DNA of 64,000 bases from Angiostrongylus vasorum. Taxonomy: Eukaryota; Nematoda; Chromadorea; Rhabditida; Metastrongylidae. Location: positions 3,704,072 through 3,768,071 of the forward strand of contig JADANN010000468.1 of the NCBI GenBank assembly GCA_018806985.1, written 5' to 3'. The notes under the pieces were generated by a model. That model worked only from the letters and a program-made list of their open reading frames with translations. It was not told the origin of the DNA and made no database searches. A program made the translations under genes and the position numbers. This document shows, in pieces, positions 46,721-58,700 of this stretch. Each line of letters starts with the position of its first letter. Position 1 is the first letter of the stretch.

Positions 46721-49700
46721 ATACTATCACTGTCAGATATCGCATCTCACTTATGACCGTCAAACAATTGTGAATTTTCATGTGAGAGACGAAATGATTT
46801 TGATTTCATGTGATCGAGTCTGGACGGATTTTGCCATGCGCCGGATGTGGCAAGAAAGAAAAAACATGTCTCATACACCGCTTTTCAAATTCAATGTTAG
46901 TTTATCTGGTATCGACTAAAATATAACACCCAGTTCGTAAATATCGTATTCTAACAATATTTCCATATTTATTTACAATCCAAAAACGCTGATCATTGAT
47001 GAACTGCAGTGTCTCTTTTCTAGTACATCGGCCAAAAGAACGTCGACATTGTCTTCAAGAACGAATCCGCATCATTATCCGGTTCAGTGAAACATCGGTA
47101 CGCCTGGGCGCTGCTGGTGTGGGCGATCATTGAAGGCCGTGTCAAAAATGGTAGAAAAAATTCAGCTTGTGATGAAAGGCTTATGAAAGACTAATAGTAG
47201 TACCACTTCCCCACTCTAGCTTTGGGACGTCAGCTAAAAATTCTGCTCCTTATGGGCAAAGTACTATTTGACCTTTTCAAGACTAGGCGCATTGATTTCT
47301 GTATGTACGCCACAGCACGTTTCGAACCGCGCATCTTGAATTCAATGCGCTCCAAGGACGGGCTAAATGGCCGCGATAGTGAAGTGAAAAGAATCAATGA
47401 ACTTGTGCAGGGGTATTAAGGAATTTTTTGTGAAAGCGAACCCTTCAAGCATAGAATACTAAGTAGGTAGGCAATATTTTAATGAAGTTTAATAGGAGCC
47501 TGGTAATCCTCCAAAAGAAATTCATTTCAAAGAGAACATAAAAATTAAGGGACCCGGGTCTACGAAGCGTCGTCGGGAAACACAGCTGCCTCTCTTGCTT
47601 ACTTGTGCCGTATTCTGAATCTCCAATTCACGGCGATTGTGAGTTTCTATCAACTTTCAAAGCTTAACTTAGACGATAATTTTCTTGATAAGCACATATG
47701 GAGTTGTTAGCACATTCTATTTGTTCAAGACAAATAACGTTTCTGCGGTTTCGCCTTCTTCAGAGCCTGAAAAGGTGAAGTTGAGTTCAATCTACTTAGT
47801 GAAATACTTATATAGACTCAGTACGAAAACTCGAAACCTAAATCCCAGCACGTGTTTATGTCGCTTAGCTTACACGAGTTTGATATAGATGTTTATTCTG
47901 GTTCAGGCTCAGGCGAAATTCGCTGAAACACGTCAGTTTTTGGTCAACAAAATAGGTAATTGTTCACCATTCGAGGTTAATGGAAAGTCGGTCTTGCGAA
48001 TAGGAGCACTGCAATGCACATCTTTCTAAAAGGGCTTTTTTTTTCAAAGTTTTTTGTCGCGTGTGACCACAAGTGAGCGAGTGCAGCGCATTAGTAAGAG
48101 GTGCGCTACAATACATACGTAGTCATCGGTTTAATCTATCATCTCAAGTTTACCAAGAGTTCTAGCCTTACTGGACTATCGAATTGTTACCAGACAGTTT
48201 TGATAGTACGGAAGCACTAATTTGGTACATCGGTTGGCCACCACGAGTTATTGTGTAGGCCAGATGAACGCGTTGTTCTTTTTTATTGTTATCTTTTGAC
48301 AAAGATCGGATCTTCTCTGAGTCATAAAGAACTTAAATGGAGTTTGCTGAATTTTTTTATTCTTCTTGTTTCACTCGTTCTATTCTGCTTTGTAGTAAAA
48401 TTTACTGGATCTCTTTTGCTTTATCTCGATAGTTCTGAGAAAGAAGAATTTGACTACGACAGTAGATCTAACGATGAGAACGAACGTGATATTAGTGGTG
48501 AGCGCTTAAGTAGTTTATCAATTTTGTTGCATGGTAAGTACGATAATCGCGTGCATCACCTGTCGTCTTGGTCGTCGATTGATTCGAGCGGGCCCCAGTA
48601 AACATTACATTTCTCCCTGTCGCTCGCAAGAGCAACCAAAAAGGGTTCTGCTGGCTTTAGGGGTCATTCAGCATCATATATTTCTCCTGGCGTTTTCGTG
48701 AAGAACTCTGACAATTGGATTTGTGGCCTTCCTCGAGTGCGTTTGATATCCCGAGGAATCCAGTTGCTAACGGCTTTTGTCCATCGAGGGTCGTTCATAC
48801 GCGTTCGTAACGGCGTCTTGATCGTTGACGCAGGTCGGAGTTTCAGATCCCTTCCCTTATGTGTGTGACACGGGGTACTCCTAGTATCGTGCTTTCCACT
48901 GCGAGTTCAATAATGCTGAGTGATCTTTCATCCTGCTTATGCAGCGACCAGGTTTCTGACGCATACGTCAGGGCAACATGTGCCATTCAGTCGAAAAGGT
49001 GGGCAAGGAGTGTTCTTTGTTCTCCTCACTACATCCTCGATGCTCTGGAAAGCTCCCCAAGCCGCTCGTTTCCTTCTGCTCAACTCCGGAGCTAAGTCGT
49101 TTATCATGTTGATTTCTTGACCTGTATAGACGTAAATGGAGCTTTCGGAGATATTCCGTTGAACGTGAATGGGGCAGCACACGTTTTTGTGAGATTTAGT
49201 CGAAGGCTTATTTTTCCATAACCGTTATCAAAGTCGAATAGTATCCGTCTCGTCTGGCTTATGCTTAACGTTATAGAAACGATGTAATCAGCGAATCGAA
49301 AATGGTGTAACTGCAATCCTGTACGTCCAAATTAACCTGTCCGAAAACGGCTACATTACGAAGTGGTACCGAAAGCCAAATAGCAAAAACATCTTGGTTA
49401 ATTACCTGTCCTCTCACCCATATCATACGAAAAGGGCGCTTGCAAGAAATATGTTTGGAACAGCCACAAGCGTGTGTACACGAAGAGGGTAGAAGGAAAA
49501 ATCCCGGAAATAGGCGCGAGAAATAGCCATTTCCAATGGCTACGAAACTGTGCCTCTTCGGGATAGGCGTAGAGGAAAGCCTAAACCCCCAAACGATAAC
49601 TTTAGCAATAATAAGGTCCATTTATCCTGCCCTTCATCTCAGACGAACTAAGTGCAGCTATAACACGCTGCTTAAGAAGGGTCGGTTTAAAGAATTCGTT

Positions 49701-52700
49701 TAGAATAACTGAAACACCACCGAGCACTCTAAAAAAGCCAACTAGTTCGTAACCGCTTGTATGACCGCCTATGTACAACGCAAAATCGTGAATAATTTTC
49801 TCCATCTGAATAATAATCGTGAATGATTTTCTCCATCACCTTTTTGGAAGCTGTAGCTGTTTCGTCTGTGCGTCGAAGTGGAAGCGCCTTGGTTTTGCAA
49901 TTGGCGAAACATCGGTAAGCTTTACAAATGCTTTTCCTAAACTCCGTAGCTTCGACAATAACTGCTGTTCCTCTCTCTTTAAGATTTTTTTGTCGCCTGT
50001 GTGGATTGTTTTGCAAGTTCGGACGTTAGATCGCGGTTGCTTGCAACGTGCGATTCCACGCTAGCGTATCTGTTCTTTCTAAATGTTTATGTGTTTCTGA
50101 AGACAGACGTCTCTGACATTAGTTCTTTTGAATTTTTGGGGGCCTGAATGGGCCGGAGAGATTTTAGCCGTATCTCAGCGCTGGCGTATCGGTTCTAGTG
50201 TTTCTGAAGACAGTCCTACTCCTGCTACAGTGCCAGGGGCTCTTTCGTGGTCAGGGGAATGAGGCCTGTTTATTTCGTTACGTTTAGCGTTTGATACCTA
50301 TGTATAACTTGCTGAGCTCTGAGGGTGGGGTACTCATGGATAGCTTGCCTGAGTCTCCTATAGTAAACGGGAGCATATTTGTTGGAGGCGACTCCTAGCT
50401 ACCTCCCATGTACTTTCTAGTCATTTGATTGTAGGCTTTTGGCCGAACTGACTCGTCAAACACAATCCTCATAAACAAGAACACATCCAAGCACATATGC
50501 ATGAATACGTCCTCACAAGCACAGAAGGTATGTGCCAAATCAGCACCGCGGGAACAGGGAGTCCATTGCCTGGATCCACCTGCGTCTCAGGAAAGCACAA
50601 GGTCGCTCAACTCCCTATCTGCTACCTAGTGACGTGCCACGTTCCCTCGCGATTAAATGGCAGGAGTCGTTTCTACAGGGAGATCCGTGGGTGTAACAGA
50701 ATGGGAGAGACGAACTCTTCAAGCAGATGAGTTAAAAAAAATTGAAGAAAAGACACCTGGAAATGCAATGGACTCAAGATTTTGTATTATATACAAGAGC
50801 ACATGTGGAGATATAGAAGGAAACGCTCCATGACGAATGACATGACCTTTTCTGCTAAACAACAGCTGCAAGTGATCGAAAGCAACAACCAAAGGAAACT
50901 AGTTCTAGTCATAAAGAACCTGATCACGTCCTATTTCTCATTTGTCACCAAACGAACATGTGGTACATGTGTTCCTTCTCCATCGTCTTTCAGAAGTGTT
51001 GGGCAAAATAGATATACCACAAAAATTGCAAAAAAAAATCTGAGTCAGTTCAAGATCCAAGGAAACCTTAGTTTGCTTCACAGTGGTAATCTACCCCTTC
51101 AATTCACTATGTTCTGAAAGACACCGGTTCATCAACACAAAGCCGGATAATCATTGTTCAAGGAGCTATAACCGCTCTGCAACTACGGGAAATACGCCAT
51201 AAAAATCAACATTAAATGTAATTAATTCAAAAAATCTTGTTATTTTAATAACGGCTATGAAAATGTGTTGATTTCGATAATTTCCCACAACCGACTCTCT
51301 ACTAACGTCGGCATTGATTGAGCAATTCTTTTTTACTTCTATTTAGCAAACACGAGGTGTTATTTCATTTCTTTATTTACGCACAAGCTGACTTTTCGGC
51401 GGGATTCGCCTTCCTCAGAGCCTGGAAAGGTCAAGCTGACTGCAATCTACACGGCCAAACACCTCCATAACCAAACAGAGAAAATGCTGAACCAAAATTT
51501 CAATCACATTGAACACAGAGTCTTTGCGCACTCACCACTTTCTATGAGTCTTCCACTAAATATGTCACGTGGAGGCCAACCGCACAGAGTTCACATAGAA
51601 TCGTAATGTGCCCATCCCATAATGCTCATCTGTGCCTTTCAATAATGATGTTTACAACATCAACGGATAAATGATAAAGCTTTCGATGTCGTAGGCGCAG
51701 TGGTTGGAGGCGCCACTGCGACACACACGCGGGATTGATCCCCACGCCCATGGCCCACAAAGCTTTCCATCCCTCCAGGGTCGGAAAATTGGTACCAGAC
51801 TTATCTGGGAGGATAGCAGCACTGGCTCGATACATCGGTAGGCCACCGCGAGTCATTGTAAAGACCATATATGCATTTAATCACCTCCAACGATACTTAA
51901 TGAAGTCAAATGCATGGCGCATCTCTCAGGGGATTGATGAACACCGAGAGCTTTATCTTTTTTAGAGCTTTCGATGTCCATAGAACTCTGAACGTCATCA
52001 AGGATTGTATAAGTGATTTGAATGCATGTGTGGCCTCTATACTAACTTGTGATGACCTACCGATGTAACAACTCACTGTTGCTCTCCTTTCAGACAGCTT
52101 CAAGACTTCTTTGCTCACCTCGAGAGATTGAAAGCTTGGTGAGCCCACGGCGCCAGAACAGAACCAGAGCCCTGTGTCTGGTGCAGGATGCCCCCAAAAC
52201 TTTGCGCTAGATGCATAATGAACATCATAGTAGGGAACTGCTGATTTAGTGCAAGAATATCGGAGGGGGAATGTTATGGAAAATAAAGAAAAAAAAGGTG
52301 TAGGGCATTAATTGCTCATCTCATCTCTTACTGTTTTCGAATGTGATCCGTCTTAAACTAACATTGTCGTCATTGCGTTATATTATATAGGTGCCATTCC
52401 ACATCCTTCTACTATTACCAACTACAGTTCTTAGTCAGTGACAGTAATAAAAATTTGCTAACGCTTTCAGTCTTATATTATTACTTTATTTTTGGGCAAA
52501 CTATTTTGAAGCTTTGTAAAATACTACTTCTATTGCGTTCAGGTTCCTGACACCATAGAAGATGTCAAAGCGAAGCACATAGAAGACTATGGTGGTAGAA
52601 TCATCAAAGTTCCCATAGGAGAAAGGTGAGGCAGTTTCAAAAAAAGTATACGCATCGTTTTTTCTCCTTAAGAGTAACGCGTAGGCGTGACCTCTACAGG

Positions 52701-55700
52701 AGTCATGCAATGCAGAAATATTAGCAGCCTCCAACTTTAAAAAATTTGGTTACACCACAATGAAATTGTGACGTTATGGAGCTAATTATATACTTTCCTT
52801 CCGCGTTATTGCTTTAAGGCTCACATTTCAATCGTCAGGGCAAACCAACAAGCAAACTCCGTCTAGTAGGAGATCATTGTGGTCCTTGATATGTCGCTTA
52901 TGTTTACAGTTGCCACTCTTCTCTTGAAAACTTAAAAAACTTTGACGTCGTCATCAACTTTCTTGAAAGCTACTATTCTAAACATAGGTATTAAAACTTG
53001 AAAGAACACTATAAGAAATACATTATAGAACACTATGGTAGCACAAGTGGTTTGCAATAGAGCAAAGTCTCTCCTATAAATCACTGACGTTCTGAATTCC
53101 ACAAATACTCTAGCACTAGAGAAACTGCCGTCAGCTATCAAAAAATTACCTTCGTTTTGACAGAGTTTCAAGGAGTCAATTTCTGTAACCCTTGCACATT
53201 TTTCGTAAACCAGATTGTTCTTTCGCCGTAAAAAAAAGTTAACACTTCTATAGAGAAAGGTTTTTTATCTGCACATTGAACCATATCACGGAGGTTTTCT
53301 TCAAAATGTATTTAAAAACACGGCCAAACTTTTTCTTTAAATAAAGAACTTCTAGGGTATTGATGAAGGCTGTAAGTGGGTCTTGAGGAGAAAACGTATT
53401 CCAGAGCTTAATCATCTAAGAAACTATTCCAGAGATTTTTGAAAACTTACTAAAAGATTTCGCTTTCTTGAGAACCTGAATTGGTCAAGTTAACTGCAAT
53501 GTGAAAGTCAAACACCTCCATAACCGAAACAAAGAAAGTAATAAACCAAGACTTTAATCGCATTGAAAATAAAAGAGCTTCGCACACTCACCGCTTTCCA
53601 TGAGTCTTCCACAGAGTATTTCACGTGGAGACCAACCGCACAGAGTTCACATGGAAGCGTAATCTACCTGTCACGATAAAACATCAGTCTTAAATAATGC
53701 GTGAGATCGGGCGTGATTACAAGGCATTTCTTCCTGCGGTTGATTTCGTGAGACACTTTATCGTTTGCTAGCTAGAAAACAACTAGCCACCTAATGGTGT
53801 CGATTTTGATTAATACAGAAAAAAAAGCTGTTTCGTTCTGCTGGTAGCAGTCATTAATGCACAGCACTTGTGCTCGACGACGTGTGGTAAGATTAGTGTC
53901 GTTGTTTCTCGACAGTTTAACTAGATTTACTTTTATTTTGCTAATAGAATAATATAAAAGAAACCACAGTTGAGGCACAGACTGGAAGGAAAAATCGCTC
54001 AGGTACAAACCCACGTCAGTAACGGCTAAATTCATTAGAAAGGTGTTGATCGAGCTGACGTACACAGCATCAAAAACGGGTCCCTAGAGTGCACCGTCTT
54101 GGCATCAAGCAACAAAAAGAAGCCGGTGCGGAACAGATTTTACCTTATCTGCTCGCTTCAACGAAAGTTTATGACGAACACGTGTCACGAGGTCAGGAAT
54201 TGACCTGTGTAAAACGACTGATTGGAACCTCTCCATTATTCTCATACCACTGCTGTTAAGTTTTAATAGAAATTACTGGTATGGATTAAAGGGCATGAAC
54301 AATGAAACCACTAGAAAATAACGCTAGATTGCATTGTTTAGTCAGTAAAATGGTAGAAGAACGTAACGCTAGTCATCTCATCGTTCACATTCAATCAGGA
54401 ACACAAATGGGCACCCAGATGCTCCTCGATCGCCTCCGAAACGCACGCCCTAACAGAGCATACGTGATGGAGTCCTTCGAGGTTACCGATCTTTAAACAG
54501 ACGTGTCGAATGACTCTGCTATGCAAGCTATCCTCGAACTCCTTATCCACAGACGATTGTTTTGTTATCTGCTCCACATATGAGAAGACGTGCAAACGTT
54601 TAAAGTTATTGAACGGACAGTCAGAGTACTTAATACTCACCCGAGAGAAATCGAAAGAAAACTGACTTCTATTTCTCAGCGTTCAAATCAATTTATCCGA
54701 AATCGGCTACCTCACGAAGTGGTAGCTTAACCAAGTAGCAAAAACTTAGTGGTTCATTACATCTGCTATCATCCCTCAAACACGAAAAGGGTGCTTGTAA
54801 GAAACATGTTTCAAACAGCTACGAATGTGTGTACAGGAGGGGAGCAGAAGGAAGAATCCCACCTGTGATTCCTCGAGATAGGTGTGGTGGAAAACCCAGA
54901 CACCCAAACAGCAATTCTAGCGATAATAAGGCCCGTTTATCCTGCGCTCCATTTCCAACGAAATAAGTGCAATTACAAAACGTTGCTTAATAGGGGCGGG
55001 TCTAGAGAATTATGTCCTAGTGTTTGACATACCACCGAGTGCTCTAACGATGCCAGCTGGTTCGTAACCGCCTATATGACCGTCTATGTCCTAACGGTGA
55101 AGACAATGATTGCATGAGTTCGGGTACGATTTATCTGATCTTTTGTAAAGCCTGCGGGGAAGAATACATTGGCGAAACGTAGAGCACTCTGTATCCGTAT
55201 AAAAGAACATCTAGTCGGTAAACTCCAAATTAAACCAGATACTCCACTAGGCGTTCATAGGACACAGGGACATAACAGGAAAGATTTTGAAGCAGTAGTT
55301 AACGTCCTCGCATAAGGAATCTGTCGACGCATTCTGGATAAAATCCAAGAATCCGAAAATGAACCGCAGGGATGAATGTTCGTCATCCTGCGTAATCTCA
55401 CACAGTATTTAATAAAGGTACTTTAATGTGACAGAGGCATGTTACGCTTGCATGTAAACCCTTTGTGCGGTTGATCTTCACGTGAAATACTCAGTGGAAA
55501 GACTCATAGAAGGCGGTGAGCGTGCGAAGACGTTATTCCGCTTTCAATGCGATTGAAATTTTGGCTTAGTGTTCTTCCTGCTTGGGTTATGGAGATGTTT
55601 TGGCCGGGTGGATTGCACTCAGCTTGGCTGACTCAGGCTCTGGAGAAGGCGAAATCCTCCTAAACGTGAGGTTATAAATAAAGAATGAAGCAACAACCTC

Positions 55701-58700
55701 TCATTTGCCCATCAAGAATACAGAGAATTATATGATTAATGCCGAGGTTAATAGAAAGTCGGTCTTGGAACCTACAGCAAGAATCCCTAATCATTTTCAA
55801 AATTGACCTGATTAACTTCACAACACCTCCCAAGTTCGACTTCCTACTGAAACAAGTTTTTCATTTCCTCAAGGCATTCTTAATGAGTTCACATGAGTTT
55901 GCTAGTATTACAGTATCTGTTTAAAATAGATCATGCTTTTATTGGTTCCATTTTCTTCAAAAACTAGAAGAGACTTAACATGAACCTTATTCTACCATCA
56001 TAATCACATCACTCTTGGCTCCTATTTTTAAAATCATAGCTTTCACTTTTTCAAACCTAGTCGATTGTTGTATCAATTATTCAACGACATGGCCTATATG
56101 AAACAAGAGTGCAACACACAGGACAGATAATTCAGTAATGATGTAAAACAAGTAGTACTAATTACAGATTAGTTTACGCACGAAGGATAGCAGCTGAGAA
56201 TGGTGGATTTTTCATGAACCAATTTGGTAACGCTGATAAGGCCGAGGAATTTCACGAAAGTGGGTTTCTAATGATGGAAACGGTTCAGAATTTCAGATCA
56301 ATCTTCTACTTTATTAAAGAAAGGAATAAGAAGCCCTAAGGTTATATTCAATTTCGTATTTCCACTCGTTTTCGCCATTGATGATCTATAGATGCATCTC
56401 GAAACATTTGTTAGTGAACTCTTTCCATCCGAATATCAAACACAGCCAACCATAATCAAGCAATTAAATATTGCGTCCTAGGTGGAGGATTCCCGTTTGA
56501 ATCGGCTAACATTATGCATGAGTTTCTCGTCCAACTAGAGGCCGATAAGAAGCAGGATGTGAAAGTACCTCATTATTTCGTTCACGCTGCCGGCACAGGT
56601 TAGCCATTTCAATAGGATTAGGTCATCTGTACTCCAGAGTCACTGGCCATAACTTTATTAACATAAAAGGAAGTCTGGCAATAGGTGTTGACAAGTTTGC
56701 CGCCGATACATTCAAGTCGATATAAAATTTCCTTTCTATTCACTAATGGGTTTGTAGTCGGATTTCTGAAAAGAAAAAACTCAAGCAACAATCAAAGTGC
56801 ATGGAGTTCTAAGCTTGTTTTACAAACTTCTCTCCCTGGCCCACCGAGTACTTGCAACTTCTAAGACGTCAATAGTACGAATGCTTCTCTAGTGCAACCC
56901 AATTCGTAGCAATGGGAAGTAGGAGTTCCTTGAACTTTTTATTCACTGGCTCTTATTTTTTTTCACGGCAGGATGTGATGTAAAAATATAACCACTATGA
57001 TGCTGAGATATTCGCAAAACGTGGACCCCAGGCCAGATTCTAACTCGCGGCTACCCTTTTCGGTGGGTCAAGTGTTGTCCACTTCACCACCGAGGCTCTT
57101 GCTTTGACTTTTTTTCGGCCAATTTTTAACCTAACGATGTTATCAGCAATCATTCACCAATAAACCTACTTTTTCTAGTGATCTAATCATCGTGGTTAGA
57201 CAAAACATTTCAATTTCTTTCAAATGAAGAACGAACACCACCTATATACAAGTGGTTATTAGACGAACCTTTGCAACATCTTAACGTTATTTTTCCTAGC
57301 GTGCAGGTGGTACGATCTCTTCGGTTGGTCGTTATGTCAGGAAATACGGTGTCAACACAGAAGTCGTTCTGGCTGATACACAATTTTCTATTTACTACGA
57401 CTACGTTTTGCATGATAGGTTAGCTCTTCCAGAGCTTGACCTCATAAAAATTTTTTCTTTTTCAAAACATTTAAATGTTCCGACTGCAAATGACAATGGT
57501 AAAACCCTATTGTGATATTCCTCTGCTCAACGTCGAATTTTTTTTTGGTATTCAAAAGAGATTTCAGATTCAAAAACGAGTCTGGAGCAAGTCTTTGGGT
57601 GGATCCTGGAATGGCCGGGATTGGTTACGGGCCAATGGGTATGGCACGGAAAGGTGAAACAACTAGGTTAGTTAGTAATGCCACCTAATAATTTCTGAGA
57701 TGCTAGGTTACACTCATCTTGTGTTCTTAAGCTGTACAGCTTTATTTATGTGAATACGCAGGAAAGAGTACCTATTGCTGGGGCAATATATCGAATACAA
57801 CAATATGTAGACCTTAAGCATTAACAATAACAACACTTCTTCGAGACTAAAATTACGCACATTAGTTGTTTTATAAAGAATAATTTACCGCATTTCCTTC
57901 AGCGGAGTTACAGAAAATCTGTTCTTAACTACTCGAAATGTGGTCTAATGTTCAAACCAAACAATGTCGTTTATTTTATTACCGAGGTTTAACGACGGTC
58001 GGTTTCAAAAGTATTGTTTTGCTAATCGCTATGTGCTAGCTAACAAAATACCGACTGGTGCAGGGTTGATTTTCTGTTGAAAAACATATTGTCATCAACT
58101 GATAATGATATCAACATCAACCACCCCGTATAAAAGAGCGTCGCGCGGGTGTTCGGCTCATTCGAGATGCTCGACTGAGGAAGATCAGGTTCGATGAGAG
58201 ATGAAGACGCCACGTCTAGAAGAGGAACAACTGTGGACCATCGACAAGGACTGTCGGGTTTGATGAAGACGAAGATGTCGAAACATTAGCCGAATAAACA
58301 TCTCGTATCAACCTCGTGTAAGCTCAACAATATAAACACAAAGTCGTTTGTGTTTTTGGCCGTGATATGATGAAAACTCCAGTGTTCGTCGTAGATGAGA
58401 TACCGAAGAAGCTCCAAAGTGCTTAACATAGCAATTTACGTATTTAAAATGATCAAACTGTGATAGGAATAAAGGATTCGGAAATTTAGAAACACAACGA
58501 ATGCTTCTCACTTTTGCAAAAAATAGTGTGTATTAATCAACAGCTTATTGTCCGATGCAGATAAAATACTGTCAGACCTTACACCTTACTGTACCAGCGA
58601 TGGAACACCCACACATCAAAGCGAATAGTTCAAGATCTGTTCAATTTTGGAACAGTTATCCACTATTAGACAGCAATACTTTACTTTCATCGTATATGGA

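Larger units (their letters stand above)
48555..50700 (-). mobile_element. RTE-type LINE relic R3 with nested PLE
   Basis: Minus-oriented, inside intron 3 of the PLP enzyme gene. 50700-50130 is the 5' UTR. The endonuclease domain is deleted. 50016-49790 is the linker before RT (GTAVIVEATEFRKSICKAYR, MEKIIHDYYSD). The rest of the RT resumes at 49316 with HHFRFADYIVSITL and runs to the 3' end near 48560. The FADD aspartates now read FADY. The gap between 49790 and 49316 is filled by a PLE fragment in the opposite orientation. Confidence 0.8.

Noticed and set aside
53772..54065. 97-codon minus frame as a membrane protein
   Set aside because: It lies inside the PLE remnant at 53455-55690 and has no supporting splice sites or motif.
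58180..58290. Hammerhead ribozyme in family D
   Set aside because: Core-like strings are present but stem I does not pair and stem II would be very long and irregular; kept only as a speculative remark.
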